64,000 nt of DNA from Bacteroidota bacterium. Its GTDB lineage: Bacteria; Bacteroidota; Bacteroidia; Chitinophagales; Chitinophagaceae. The DNA lies in NCBI GenBank assembly GCA_947460595.1, contig CANHGS010000001.1, forward strand, positions 372,001 to 436,000, in the 5' to 3' direction. A program made the position numbers and the translations under genes. Each line of letters begins with the position of its first letter. Within the stretch, counting starts at the first letter, position 1. This document shows, one piece after another, positions 1 to 9,977 of this stretch. The notes beneath the pieces are model-generated. The model did no database searches, had not been told where the DNA came from, and was given only the letters and a program-made list of their open reading frames with translations.

Positions 1-1275
1 GATATGAATGCAAGGCTTAGGGCCAATAAATTGACTAATTTAAGTATAGTACTACCTAGTAGTGATCCAGAACTACAAAGTAGAGAAGGGGTGGTGAACT
101 TTATAGATACCAAACATTTATCAGATAGCATCCTACTGGTCAATTTTTCAGATACCCTAGTGCAGAAGTTGTCCTTAATGAAGGGAATTAATTTAAGTAC
201 TATTATAGAAACGGATACTGCTGCCAATTTTACCCTGATTATTGACAGTAGAACAGGTGATGCACTAACTGTAAGGGGAAAATCTACTCTTTCTGCAGGA
301 ATGGATGAAAGTGGCAAATTCAGTTTAACAGGTTTATACGAAGTCCAAAAAGGTTCCTATCAATTGTCTTTCAACTTACTCAAAAAGAAATTTGAAATTG
401 TAAAGGGTAGTACTATCTCCTGGACTGGAGACCCCATGAGTGCTATAGTAGATATAAAAGCCATGTATGTAACTAAGGCTTCTCCCATTGACCTGGTTGA
501 ATCCGAATTGGGTGGACTGACCAATACAGAGTTAAATAAATATAAACAGAGACTACCTGTAGAAGTGTATCTGATTATGAAAGGCGATTTGCTTAAACCG
601 CAAATTTCATTTAATGTTATTATTCCTGAACCAGAAGCGTCTAAGTGGCCTGTGGTAGAAGATAAGTTGAGTCAATTACGCTTGGATGAATCTGAGATAA
701 ACAAACAGGTTTTTGCTTTATTGATTTTGGGTAGGTTTATAGGAGAAGACATTACACAAAATAATACGGGCACAACGTCTACTGGTACCATGATGCGACA
801 AAGCGTAAGCGGAATTCTTACAGATCAACTAAACAAAGTGGCTAGCGGCCTTATAAAAGGCGTTGACATTAATGTTGGAATTGAATCTCAGGATGATTAT
901 ACTTCTGGAACTGCACAAACTAGAACTGATTTGCGCGTTGGATTATCCAGAACTATGAAAAATGATAGGATTAAGGTTAATGTTGGAACCAATGTTCCCT
1001 TAGAAGGTGGAAATAGTGCACCCAATGCATCCGTAATTGCAGGGGATGTTACCGTAGATTATTTATTGAGCAAGGATGGAAGGTATATGCTACGTACTTA
1101 TAGCAAAAATAGTTATGAGGGAGTTATTGAAGGTCAGATTATTGAAACCGGGCTTACTTTTGTGATAACCCTAGAATATGATCACTGGCGAGAAATCTTT
1201 AAAAAGAAAGCTGCGTTAGACAAGGCTGAAAAGAACAAGAAACAATCTGGTAAAAAAATAGCATCCAAGCAATGA
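1..1275 (+). CDS. tamB: TamB-like translocation/assembly protein, C-terminal part (5' end outside window)
   Basis: The reading frame is open at base 1, so only the last 424 codons are present. The visible part is rich in beta-strand and matches the C-terminal TamB (formerly DUF490) domain. It has long amphipathic repeats, a segment near residues 190-215 ending in an 'NVIIPEPEAS' motif typical of this domain, and a basic, lysine-rich tail. TamB proteins span the periplasm from the inner membrane and work with a BamA/TamA-type barrel in lipid transport or outer-membrane protein assembly. The stop overlaps the start of the next gene in an ATGA, and that gene encodes the expected barrel partner, so the pair is very likely co-translated. 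The ATG at base 4 is internal and is not a real start. Confidence 0.85.
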   Translation, partial: DMNARLRANKLTNLSIVLPSSDPELQSREGVVNFIDTKHLSDSILLVNFSDTLVQKLSLMKGINLSTIIETDTAANFTLIIDSRTGDALTVRGKSTLSAGMDESGKFSLTGLYEVQKGSYQLSFNLLKKKFEIVKGSTISWTGDPMSAIVDIKAMYVTKASPIDLVESELGGLTNTELNKYKQRLPVEVYLIMKGDLLKPQISFNVIIPEPEASKWPVVEDKLSQLRLDESEINKQVFALLILGRFIGEDITQNNTGTTSTGTMMRQSVSGILTDQLNKVASGLIKGVDINVGIESQDDYTSGTAQTRTDLRVGLSRTMKNDRIKVNVGTNVPLEGGNSAPNASVIAGDVTVDYLLSKDGRYMLRTYSKNSYEGVIEGQIIETGLTFVITLEYDHWREIFKKKAALDKAEKNKKQSGKKIASKQ

Positions 1276-3581
1276 AAGAATTGAATAAAATAGGGTTGCT
1301 TTTGCTGTTTCTGTTCTTGCTTTCTTGCAATGTGACAAAGAACCTTCCTGATAATGAAACCCTGTACAAAGGTTCCAAATTTGAAGTAGTTAAAGCGCAG
1401 GATAGTATGAATCTAAATATTAAGGATACCAAGGAAGAATTGGCCTCTTTAATAAGAAAAAAAACCAACGCTCAAATTTTAGGATATCCCTATAAATTAG
1501 CTGTTTATAATTTAATGGGTGAGCCCAAAGAGACGGGACTAAGTTATTGGATCAAAAATAAGATAGGAGAGCCACCCGTACTGGGTAGTGCTATTGACAT
1601 TAATAAGAATGTTGCCATAATTGAAAACAGATTGGAGAATAGAGGTTTTTTTGGATCAACTGTAACTATAGATACTACTAAGAACCATAAAGAATTACAT
1701 GTTGTCTATAAAGCACTAGTGCAGCCTGCATATAAAATTCGTAATCTTGAATTTAGATTTGATTCGGTATCTGTAATTGGGAAAAACATACATGAATTAG
1801 CTAATGCTAGTTTCTTACAAAAGGGTTCAAGGTATGACCTAGACATGATTAAATCAGAAAGGGCAAGAATTGATGCAGGTCTAAAAGAGAAGGGCATGTA
1901 TTTTTTCAATCCTGATTTTATTATTGCCGATGTTGATTCAGCTATTGGAGGGCATCAAGTAGACATGTTTTTAAGACTCAAGAAGGAGACGCCAGCAAAA
2001 GCCAAACAAGAATATAGGTTAAATGAAGTCTATGTATTTGCAGACTATACCGCCGATACAGATACTAGTATGCAAGTAGTAAAACAGCAATCTAGGTTCT
2101 CAGGCGGGTATCATATTTATGATCCTCAACACAAGGTTAGGACTTCCGTTTTCAAAAGGGCATTGGTATTTAAACCAGGAGATTTATATAGCAGAGAAAT
2201 GCACAACCAGTCGCTGAAGCGATTGGTTAATTTGGGTATGTACAAATTTGTTAAAGCTAGATTCCAAGAAACGGATACTAGTCAACAGCCGTCGCTAAAT
2301 GCTTTTTATTATTTAACACCAGCGCCTATAAAATCATTTAGAGCAGAGGTCTCTGGGCTAACTAAGTCTAATAATAGCGCTGGTTCAGAAATTTCCTTGA
2401 CCTGGCGGCATAGAAATCTATTGAGAGGGGCTGAACAGTTTTCTGCTAAAATTTATGGTGGATCTGAAAAGCAAGTTTATTCTCAACAACCTACTATTTC
2501 AACCAACAGATTTGGGGTAGAGTTAAATTTAATATCGCCTAGAATGATTGGACCTTTTAAAGTTAAATCTAAAGGGGATTTTACACCACAAACCAAGTCT
2601 ACACTTGGATATGAGTTCTTTGAAAGAAATACCCAGTATACTATGAACTCTGCCAAATTGAGTTTTGGTTATATCTGGAAAAAAGAAATTACAAAGGAAC
2701 ATCGCTTGGATATTGTTTCTTTAAATTTAGTCCAGCCAACTTATATAAATCCTGATTACCAGCTAATGCTAGATACTAATATTACATTGGCAAGGAGTAT
2801 AGAAAAACAATTTATTATTGGTCCTAATTATAATTATAATTATAACTCATTAATTGTTGCTAATAATAGACCTAATAACTATTATTTTAATTGGAATATT
2901 GACCTTTCAGGAAATATACTTGGTGCTGTTACAGGTGCCAATGTTAAAAATGGCATTCAAAAAAACTTCCTTGGTATTCCTTTCTCACAGTATGTAAAAA
3001 CAGAATTGGAATTCAGGCACTATCTAAAATTGAGTAAACGCAATACCCTTGTTAGTAGAATGCTTGGAGGAATTGGGTACGCTTATGGAAATAGTGCCAA
3101 TCTGCCCTTTGTGAAAGCGTTTTTTGCTGGGGGGACTAATGATATCAGGGCTTTTAGGGCAAGGTCACTTGGCCCAGGTTCTTATTATGCAGGTAATGCT
3201 GCCACTAGCACTGTTTCTTTGCCAGATCAACCCGGGGATTTGAAGTTGGAACTCAATTCAGAATTAAGATTCAAAATTTTTTCAGTTTTGTATGGTGCCC
3301 TATTTGTAGACGCAGGAAATATATGGACAATCCGTAATGATACCAGTAGACCTGGATCTCAATTTACTAGTAGCTTTCTAAAACAGGTTGCTGTGGGTAT
3401 TGGAACGGGGCTTCGCTTAGACGTTAGTTATTTTGTAGTTCGTCTAGACTTTTCAATACCAGTTAGAAAACCATTCTTGCCAGAAGGCAACCGTTGGGTT
3501 TTTAATAAAATCTCCTTTAGCGAAGATGAATGGGTAAAACAAAACTTGATATTTAATATTGCTATTGGGTATCCATTCTAA
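1272..3581 (+). CDS. tamA: TamA/BamA-family outer-membrane barrel protein, lipoprotein-type signal
   Basis: This 769-residue protein begins with a lipoprotein signal peptide (hydrophobic run ending LLSC, Cys about residue 19). POTRA-like periplasmic repeats follow over about residues 30-350. A C-terminal 16-strand Omp85/surface-antigen barrel occupies about residues 370-769, with the family 'AFFAGGTNDIRAFRARSLGPG' type region near residue 625 (part quoted). Barrels of this group assemble outer-membrane proteins or pair with TamB. The four-base overlap (ATGA at 1272) with the upstream tamB-like gene supports a TamA-TamB pair. The lipidated N-terminus is common in Bacteroidota versions and differs from proteobacterial TamA. 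Assignment as TamA rather than another Omp85 member rests on the neighbour. Confidence 0.85.
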   Translation: MKELNKIGLLLLFLFLLSCNVTKNLPDNETLYKGSKFEVVKAQDSMNLNIKDTKEELASLIRKKTNAQILGYPYKLAVYNLMGEPKETGLSYWIKNKIGEPPVLGSAIDINKNVAIIENRLENRGFFGSTVTIDTTKNHKELHVVYKALVQPAYKIRNLEFRFDSVSVIGKNIHELANASFLQKGSRYDLDMIKSERARIDAGLKEKGMYFFNPDFIIADVDSAIGGHQVDMFLRLKKETPAKAKQEYRLNEVYVFADYTADTDTSMQVVKQQSRFSGGYHIYDPQHKVRTSVFKRALVFKPGDLYSREMHNQSLKRLVNLGMYKFVKARFQETDTSQQPSLNAFYYLTPAPIKSFRAEVSGLTKSNNSAGSEISLTWRHRNLLRGAEQFSAKIYGGSEKQVYSQQPTISTNRFGVELNLISPRMIGPFKVKSKGDFTPQTKSTLGYEFFERNTQYTMNSAKLSFGYIWKKEITKEHRLDIVSLNLVQPTYINPDYQLMLDTNITLARSIEKQFIIGPNYNYNYNSLIVANNRPNNYYFNWNIDLSGNILGAVTGANVKNGIQKNFLGIPFSQYVKTELEFRHYLKLSKRNTLVSRMLGGIGYAYGNSANLPFVKAFFAGGTNDIRAFRARSLGPGSYYAGNAATSTVSLPDQPGDLKLELNSELRFKIFSVLYGALFVDAGNIWTIRNDTSRPGSQFTSSFLKQVAVGIGTGLRLDVSYFVVRLDFSIPVRKPFLPEGNRWVFNKISFSEDEWVKQNLIFNIAIGYPF

Positions 3582-3637
3582 AGGAGCGTTTTTTTAAATA
3601 TCTAGGCAAGGGGCTTTCAATCTAATTTGATGCCATT

Positions 3638-4180
3638 TTATTTTTTAATAGTCAAAATATTTAGGCTAATATTCACCTGGTCAGAAAGAGTGATACTTGA
3701 TCCACCTACTCTAAAGTCGCTCCTATTTAATTTAAATTCTCCGTGAAATAAGTATCCAGAGATTGCTGGCTTGGCACTGAATTCAAAACTTATTTTTTTT
3801 GAAATACCTCTAATATAAACTTCGCCTTCAAACACATAAAATCCATCGGAATTAGAACGGCTAATGGTGGTACTGGTTAAATAAATAGTAGGATATTTTT
3901 CTGAATAGAAATAGTCTTTCTCTTTTAAATGCCGATCTCTTTTTTTATTATCTGTATTAATACTTGTTACTTCTATGGTCATTTCAAAACGGGAATTCCC
4001 TAATTTATTAGGATTGAATTGGATAAAACCTCTGACCCCGGTAAAACTTCCTTCTACCCAAAATCCAAAATTTTTAATGCTAAAGGTAATATTACTGCCT
4101 TTGTCTACGGGTAAGTATTGTTGTGCTTTTACCAGATAGGTTGAAAATAGAAGGCTGATGATCAATAAGTAAGATCTCAT
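3638..4180 (-). CDS. YceI-like domain protein, secreted
   Basis: This 180-residue protein has a signal peptide at residues 1-19 (cleavage after VKAQ) and then a single YceI-like lipocalin-fold domain. Features that fit are an early 'DKGSNITFSIKNFG' segment, an internal 'GFIQFNPNKL' strand, the 'SEKYPTIYL' stretch near residue 92 and the closing 'NRSDFRVGGSSITLSDQVNISLNI' region (only part needed). YceI-family proteins bind isoprenoid or other amphiphilic lipids in the periplasm, but the ligand here cannot be told. It is convergent with the upstream barrel gene and may be co-transcribed with the receiver gene 79 bases upstream. Confidence 0.85.
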   Translation of the reverse strand: MRSYLLIISLLFSTYLVKAQQYLPVDKGSNITFSIKNFGFWVEGSFTGVRGFIQFNPNKLGNSRFEMTIEVTSINTDNKKRDRHLKEKDYFYSEKYPTIYLTSTTISRSNSDGFYVFEGEVYIRGISKKISFEFSAKPAISGYLFHGEFKLNRSDFRVGGSSITLSDQVNISLNILTIKK

Positions 4181-4259
4181 AAAGCTTTTATCAGAGTATT
4201 CAAATCTTTAGTGAGAAAATTAGAAATAGGTGCGCATAAAATAATGGTTTTAAAATTAT

Positions 4260-4688
4260 TTAGCAGGATTCAAAAAAAGCAGCAATACTTTCGTGCTTTT
4301 TAAGATTTTCTAATTCTGTCTCACCAATAGGTTTTGGAATAAAATCAATAATCAATGAGTGATTTTTTGCTAATTCTAAATCGGCAGGATTTACACTTGA
4401 AGAAAGGATGACTATTTTTACTTTGTCATGAAACTGAGTAAATTCTTTGGTAAAAATTTCTAGAAATTCCCAACCATCCATGATTGGCATATTAATATCA
4501 AGAAAAATAATATTGGGTAATGACCAATTGGATGGAGGTAAAATGGCCTGTTGTCTAAAATAGTCCAAAGCCAATTCCGCTTTGTCCAACTTGATTAGTT
4601 GATCACAAAAAAAAAGTTCTTTTAGAATTAAGTCATTCAACATCAAAACGATGGGGTCGTCATCTATACACATCGCAATGGGAATCAT
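4260..4688 (-). CDS. stand-alone CheY-like response regulator receiver
   Basis: The 142 residues form one receiver domain with no output domain. The acidic pocket is D9-D11, the phospho-acceptor is D64 in 'IIFLDINMPIMDGWEFL', the switch Ser is in 'ILSSSV' (about 95-98), and the conserved Lys is K119 in 'FIPKP'. Such single-domain regulators act by protein contact or as phosphorelay intermediates. The gene is divergent from the large PAS/GAF histidine kinase starting at 5146, so a shared control region and partnership are plausible but unproven. Confidence 0.9.
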   Translation of the reverse strand: MIPIAMCIDDDPIVLMLNDLILKELFFCDQLIKLDKAELALDYFRQQAILPPSNWSLPNIIFLDINMPIMDGWEFLEIFTKEFTQFHDKVKIVILSSSVNPADLELAKNHSLIIDFIPKPIGETELENLKKHESIAAFFESC

Positions 4689-5145
4689 AAGCTTTGATTA
4701 CAGGAATTAAGTAACCTATATAGGCAAAGTACGGTTAGAAAAATCATTCATCCAATTCTATTTAAGAGGCTTTTTTTAGCTGAATAAATCCAAGTTCAAG
4801 CCAATTATTCCCAAATTGGGATTATTTAATAAAGCCAGTATAGGAATAATAATTAATAATGATGACTCTGCCATGGATTATTGTCAACCTTTAATCTATC
4901 TTGAGCCCATTAAAACTGATGGTTTTCTATCTTTATATGGATAATTTGGTAATCCCTATGCAAAAACCATTATTCGAGATTTTGTTCATACAGATGCAGT
5001 TGTTCAAATGGGAAAAAGCTGTAAGCCATAGTACATTAGTTTTTCGTATATTTAAGAGTATATATATGAATACCCATTTCATTTCTTTTTGGCCATCAAT
5101 CCTTGTATTCCATTGAAGAAAGAAACTACATTTAAAGATAAAGGA
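4689..5145. other. intergenic region between divergent receiver and sensor-kinase genes
   Basis: About 457 bases, AT-rich. A 71-codon frame (4901-5116) is present but has no recognisable composition or signal and overlaps the kinase leader, so I do not count it as a gene. I see no clear hairpin terminator or full -33/-7 promoter pair here. It must hold the divergent promoters. Confidence 0.5.
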
Positions 5146-8100
5146 ATGGAAAACGGCTCTGATACTACTAATTTAAGTTTACATAGCCACGTATTCCGTT
5201 TGTTGGAAGATATGCCTGACATTATCTATACTGTAGATATGGGCATGAACCTGACTTATTTTAACAAAGCTTGTCAGCTGGTTTGTAAGGACTATTTTGG
5301 TCAAGATTTAGAAATTGGACTTAACTTAAGCAGTATATTTAAAAAAAAGGATTCAACAAAGCTTTTTAGGCTTTTGGAACATATTAAATCTTCTACTTCT
5401 GTTAAGTTTGACGATAAGATTACAAAACAGGGGCTTGATACTTATTTTGAAGTTCAAGTCAATCCTGTATTTAATGAATTCAATAAGCAAGTTGGTGTTT
5501 CTATTTTTGCCAAAAATATTACAGTAGCCAAACATGCTATGCAAGAAATGCAAAATTCGGAAGAAAAATACCGGATGTTGTTTTTTGCCAGTCCATCTCC
5601 CATGTGGATTTATGAGATGGATACTTACCAGATTAGGGATGTCAATGACAGCGTGCTCTCAAATTATGGGTATACTAGAGAAGAGTTATTGAGTATGACA
5701 ATCATGGATTTGAGACCTGCGGAGGACAGGCAATCCTTTGAGGAAATTATTAAGTATCATAAGTTGGCAAAGGGTCCCATTCATTTTGGCATCTGTAGAC
5801 ATCTTAAGAAAGACGGAAGCATTATACATGTAGAAAAGACAGGCCATTGTATTCTTTTCAATGGGAAGGCTTGTATGATTGAAATCTGCAATAACGTTTC
5901 CGAAAAACTGCATATTGAACGTGAGTTACAATTAAGTAATGAACGCTATGGATTTGTTACCAAAGCAACCTTTGATGCAATATGGGACTTAAATCTTGTA
6001 GATGATGATCTATACTGGGGTGAAGGTTTTGAAACTCTATTTGGCCATAAAACCGAAAATAATAAAGGGGATATTGTTGGCTGGTATAAACATATACATG
6101 AAGAAGATAGACAAAGAGTTTTACTGAGTATTAATACGCTTATTAAAAGTAAAAATAGCAATTGGGTGGAAGAATATAGGTTTAAAAAGGCTAATGGGGT
6201 AATGGCTCATGTAAGAAATAAAGGAATAATAATCCGAGATAAGAAAGGAAAGGCCATTAGGATGATAGGTGCTATGCAAGATATTACAGAACAGAAAAGC
6301 GAAGAACAGCAATTAAAGCTTTTCAAGTCTGTGATTACAAATTCTTCTGATGCTGTTTTGATAACAGAAGCTGAACCTGTTAATCAATCAGGACCCAAAA
6401 TCATTTATGTTAATGATGCATTCACTAAGATGACAGGTTATGAACGGGATGAGGTTTTGGGGAAAACTCCAAGCATTCTACACGGACCAGAAAGTGATAG
6501 TTCGGAACTGCATAGGCTAAGAATAGCTTTAGATAGTTGGCAGCCATGTGAAGTAGAAATTGTGAATTACAAAAAAGACGGAGAACAATTTTGGTCCAAC
6601 CTATCTATGGTACCTGTTGCGGATTCAAAGGGGTATTTTACCCATTGGATTTCAATTCAAAAAGATATCACTTTAAAAAAGCGTGAAGAAAAAGAAAAAG
6701 AACTGTTCTATGAATTATTACAAGTGATTAATGGAAACAAGCACTTGGAAGTTGCCATGAGTATAGTAATTCAAAAGATTGGCGAATACTTAGGTTTTTC
6801 CTATGCGGAAGCTTGGCTTATTAATATTGACGAGTCAAAGATGTTGTATAAAGCCAATTGGGCTAAGGGGGATTCTAGTGCTCTGTTTAGAAAAAATATG
6901 CCACTAGAGAATGTTCAAAAAGGGATAGGTATGATGGGAACGGCTTGGAAGCAGAAGTCTTCTATATATATCCCTAATATTCAAACAAGTAATTTCTTGG
7001 CAAAGGAAAGCGCATTATTGGCTGGGTTGGAAAGTGTTTTGGCAATGCCTATTTTCTTTAATGACACAGTAATTGGTTTTTTTAACTTCTTTTTGGACAA
7101 GCCATTTCATCAAGAACAGCTGCAGTCTGAATTAATGGATAAAATAAGCAAACAAATTGGTGCAGATATTCAAAAGTCAAGGACTGAAGATGAGTTGAAT
7201 AGGTTTTTTCAACTATCCCCAGATTTGCTTTGTATAGCTGGTTTTGATGGATATTTCAAGAAAATTAATTTTGCAGTTTGCAATTTATTGGGATATACTG
7301 AGGCAGAATTGATGGAACGAAAAATTGAAGAATTTGCTTATCATTTAGATAAAGATACCGTAATGCAAAAGCGGGAAGAGATTATTTTAGGCGAAAGTTT
7401 GTATGGATTTGAAAATAGATATATTACCAAAAAAGGTGAAATAAAATGGCTGTCATGGACGTCTGTACCTATTGAAGAAGAGGGTGTTATTTTTGCTGTA
7501 GCAAAAGATATTACCGAGAAGAAAAAAATGGATTTGGAAAGGGAAAATATTCTGGAAAGTATTTCGGATTGTTTTTATGCGCTGGACAATCAGCTGAATT
7601 TCACCTATGTAAATAGCCCTGCCCAAAAATTATTAAGAAGAAGCGCGTATGAACTAATTGGGAAAAATATTTTTGATATCTACGGATTTCTTAAAGAAGG
7701 ATTATTCTATGAGAATTTTCAAAAATCACTTGAATTAAAACAGCCCGTTCATTTTGAAATATACTTTGACCAATTCTCAAGTTGGTATGAAGAGAGTTTT
7801 TATCCTACAGATGATGGGATTTCTATCTTTTTTAGGTCAATTAATAATAGAAAGCAGGTAGAACAGGAAATTCAAGCTTCTTTTGAAGAAAAAAATGCTA
7901 TTCTAGAAAGCATCACCGATGGATTTTTGACATTAGACAGGGATTGGGTTGTCACTTATTGGAACAAAGAATCTGAGCGAATACTCCATGTTCAGCGCGA
8001 GGAAATACTAGGGAAGCACTTGTACGATGTGTTTCCTGAAATAAAAACAGAAAATTTCTTCAAAGCCTACAGCAATGCCATGCATGAAGGGGTTACTATA

Positions 8101-9828
8101 CATGGAGAAGCGTTTTATGCCCCTTTAAATCTTTTTTTAGAAGTTAACGCGTACCCTTCTGAAAGAGGACTTTCTGTTTACTTCAAGAATATAACAGAAA
8201 CTAAAAGATTATTGGCATTAGAGCAATTAGAAAAAGACATTTTGGAGAAGAATGCTTTGCCAGATACAACCCTGGAAAAGACAATTACCTTCTATTTAAC
8301 TGAGATTCAAAAATTGCATCCTGAGATGACTTGCTCAGTGCTGCGTTTAGAAGAGGGCAGACTTTATAATTGGTCAGCTCCTAATTTGCCAGAAACTTAT
8401 GTATCTAAAATTGAAGGTGAAGTAATTGGTCCTGATAGAGGTTCTTGCGGCACTGCTGCATTTCTGAAACAAAAAGTGATTGTCAGTGATATTGCCAATG
8501 ATCAAAGATGGAGGTTGTACTGGCACATAGCAAAAGAATATGGATTTAAGGCTTGTTGGTCTTATCCTATTTTAAATAGTCAAGGACAGGTGATTGGAAC
8601 TTTTGCAATTTATTTTAATACAATTAAGGAACCAACTTTAGAAGAAGAGAAAACCATATTAAGAGCTGTTAATATTTTAAAAATAATTATTGACAATAAA
8701 CAATTTGAAAAAGAAATATTGGAAATCAATGAGCGCTATAACTTGGTTTCAAAAGCTACAAATGATATTATCTGGGACTGGAATATTAGGAATAGTCAGG
8801 TGTTCAGGACTGGGGATGGATTAAAAGTATTAATTGAAGAGTCTGCATCTGAATTATCTTCTAATCACGGATCATGGATTGAACGGATTCATTCTGAAGA
8901 TGTTAGTGGTGTAATTAAAAAAATGGATCACTTTTTATACGAAACTGCTGAATTGTACTGGTCTGATTCATATAGGTTTTTAAAGTCAGATGGTAGTTAT
9001 GCATATTTATTTGAAAAGGGTTATTTGACTAGAAATGAAAAACTAGAGCCAATAAGGATGATTGGCGCTAGTAGAGATATAACTTTGCAAAAAGAAACCG
9101 AACTAATTCTTAAAAGTCTAAATGAGAAGCTAGAAAAACGTGCAGAACAATTAGTGAATTCTAATTCAGAATTAGAAAGATTTGCTTATGTGGCATCTCA
9201 TGATTTGCAAGAGCCACTAAGAATGGTAAGCAGTTTTTTACAATTGCTTCATAAAAAATACGACTCCCAATTGGATGAAACAGGGAAAAAATACATTCAT
9301 CTTGCAGTAGATGGTGCTGATAGAATGAAACGCTTAATTAGCGATTTGCTTCATTTCTCCAGAGTAAGTAGCACTGCAATTGCACTACAGCCTGTGGATA
9401 CCAATGAAATTGTAGATGAATTAAAAAATCTATTTAAAATTAAATTATTGGAATCTGGTGGTGTGATTCATTCTTCCAATTTACCTGTTATCATGGCAGA
9501 TAAAACACCCATTACCCAACTTCTTCAAAATCTAATTGGGAATGCTTTAAAATATAGGAGTGAAGCGCCACCCGAAATTTGGATAGATTGTCAAGAAAAT
9601 GAAGAAGCCTTTACCTTTAAAATTAGGGATAATGGCTTAGGGATTGACCCTAAATTTTTTGATAAAATATTTGTGATTTTTCAAAGGCTGCACAACAAAA
9701 ATGAATACAGTGGAACAGGTATTGGACTTGCTATTTGTAAAAAAATTGTAGATAGGTTTAATGGTAAAATATGGGTAGAATCTGAGCCCGGAGAAGGCAG
9801 CACATTTAGTTTCAGTTTTCCAAAATAA
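5146..9828 (+). CDS. large soluble PAS/GAF sensor histidine kinase
   Basis: About 1560 residues with no signal peptide or membrane segment, so it is probably a cytoplasmic sensor. Approximate order: PAS 14-130, PAS 137-260, PAS 264-385, PAS 386-510, GAF 520-685, PAS 683-800, PAS 800-905, PAS 913-1020, GAF 1029-1182, PAS 1195-1320, a short coiled linker, HisKA with phospho-acceptor H1352 in 'VASHDLQEPLRMV', and HATPase_c 1450-1560. The HATPase domain has N-box 'QNLIGNALKYR', G1 'DNGLGI' and G2 'GTGIGLAI'. I prefer ATG 5146 (AAAGGA just upstream) over the in-frame ATG at 5089. A receiver-gene stub starts five bases after the stop. The signal sensed is unknown. Confidence 0.92.
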   Translation: MENGSDTTNLSLHSHVFRLLEDMPDIIYTVDMGMNLTYFNKACQLVCKDYFGQDLEIGLNLSSIFKKKDSTKLFRLLEHIKSSTSVKFDDKITKQGLDTYFEVQVNPVFNEFNKQVGVSIFAKNITVAKHAMQEMQNSEEKYRMLFFASPSPMWIYEMDTYQIRDVNDSVLSNYGYTREELLSMTIMDLRPAEDRQSFEEIIKYHKLAKGPIHFGICRHLKKDGSIIHVEKTGHCILFNGKACMIEICNNVSEKLHIERELQLSNERYGFVTKATFDAIWDLNLVDDDLYWGEGFETLFGHKTENNKGDIVGWYKHIHEEDRQRVLLSINTLIKSKNSNWVEEYRFKKANGVMAHVRNKGIIIRDKKGKAIRMIGAMQDITEQKSEEQQLKLFKSVITNSSDAVLITEAEPVNQSGPKIIYVNDAFTKMTGYERDEVLGKTPSILHGPESDSSELHRLRIALDSWQPCEVEIVNYKKDGEQFWSNLSMVPVADSKGYFTHWISIQKDITLKKREEKEKELFYELLQVINGNKHLEVAMSIVIQKIGEYLGFSYAEAWLINIDESKMLYKANWAKGDSSALFRKNMPLENVQKGIGMMGTAWKQKSSIYIPNIQTSNFLAKESALLAGLESVLAMPIFFNDTVIGFFNFFLDKPFHQEQLQSELMDKISKQIGADIQKSRTEDELNRFFQLSPDLLCIAGFDGYFKKINFAVCNLLGYTEAELMERKIEEFAYHLDKDTVMQKREEIILGESLYGFENRYITKKGEIKWLSWTSVPIEEEGVIFAVAKDITEKKKMDLERENILESISDCFYALDNQLNFTYVNSPAQKLLRRSAYELIGKNIFDIYGFLKEGLFYENFQKSLELKQPVHFEIYFDQFSSWYEESFYPTDDGISIFFRSINNRKQVEQEIQASFEEKNAILESITDGFLTLDRDWVVTYWNKESERILHVQREEILGKHLYDVFPEIKTENFFKAYSNAMHEGVTIHGEAFYAPLNLFLEVNAYPSERGLSVYFKNITETKRLLALEQLEKDILEKNALPDTTLEKTITFYLTEIQKLHPEMTCSVLRLEEGRLYNWSAPNLPETYVSKIEGEVIGPDRGSCGTAAFLKQKVIVSDIANDQRWRLYWHIAKEYGFKACWSYPILNSQGQVIGTFAIYFNTIKEPTLEEEKTILRAVNILKIIIDNKQFEKEILEINERYNLVSKATNDIIWDWNIRNSQVFRTGDGLKVLIEESASELSSNHGSWIERIHSEDVSGVIKKMDHFLYETAELYWSDSYRFLKSDGSYAYLFEKGYLTRNEKLEPIRMIGASRDITLQKETELILKSLNEKLEKRAEQLVNSNSELERFAYVASHDLQEPLRMVSSFLQLLHKKYDSQLDETGKKYIHLAVDGADRMKRLISDLLHFSRVSSTAIALQPVDTNEIVDELKNLFKIKLLESGGVIHSSNLPVIMADKTPITQLLQNLIGNALKYRSEAPPEIWIDCQENEEAFTFKIRDNGLGIDPKFFDKIFVIFQRLHNKNEYSGTGIGLAICKKIVDRFNGKIWVESEPGEGSTFSFSFPK

Positions 9829-9832
9829 GCAA

Positions 9833-9919
9833 ATGCGCGAGCCGTATCAGATATTATTAGTGGAAGATAATGAGGGCAACATGATTCTGACAATGGAAGC
9901 ATTTGATTATTTTGAATAA
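9833..9919 (+). pseudogene. truncated response-regulator receiver (28 codons)
   Basis: An ATG five bases after the kinase stop opens a 28-residue frame containing 'ILLVEDNEGNMILTMEAF', which is the first beta-strand, acidic pocket and first helix of a receiver domain. It then ends at TAA 9917-9919. A complete receiver needs about 120 residues, including the phospho-acceptor Asp, and nothing downstream continues it before the next gene at 9978. In many Bacteroidota a small receiver gene directly follows such a kinase. I infer that this one was deleted down to its first secondary-structure elements. Confidence 0.7.
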
Positions 9920-9977
9920 TTTAGCCTCATTATTTCTTATTATTTTAAAGTAAGATTATTGTTTAAATTGGTAATAT

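Noticed and set aside
4901..5116. 71-codon plus-strand frame between the receiver and the large kinase
   Set aside because: No signal, motif or ribosome site, overlaps the kinase leader, composition looks non-coding.
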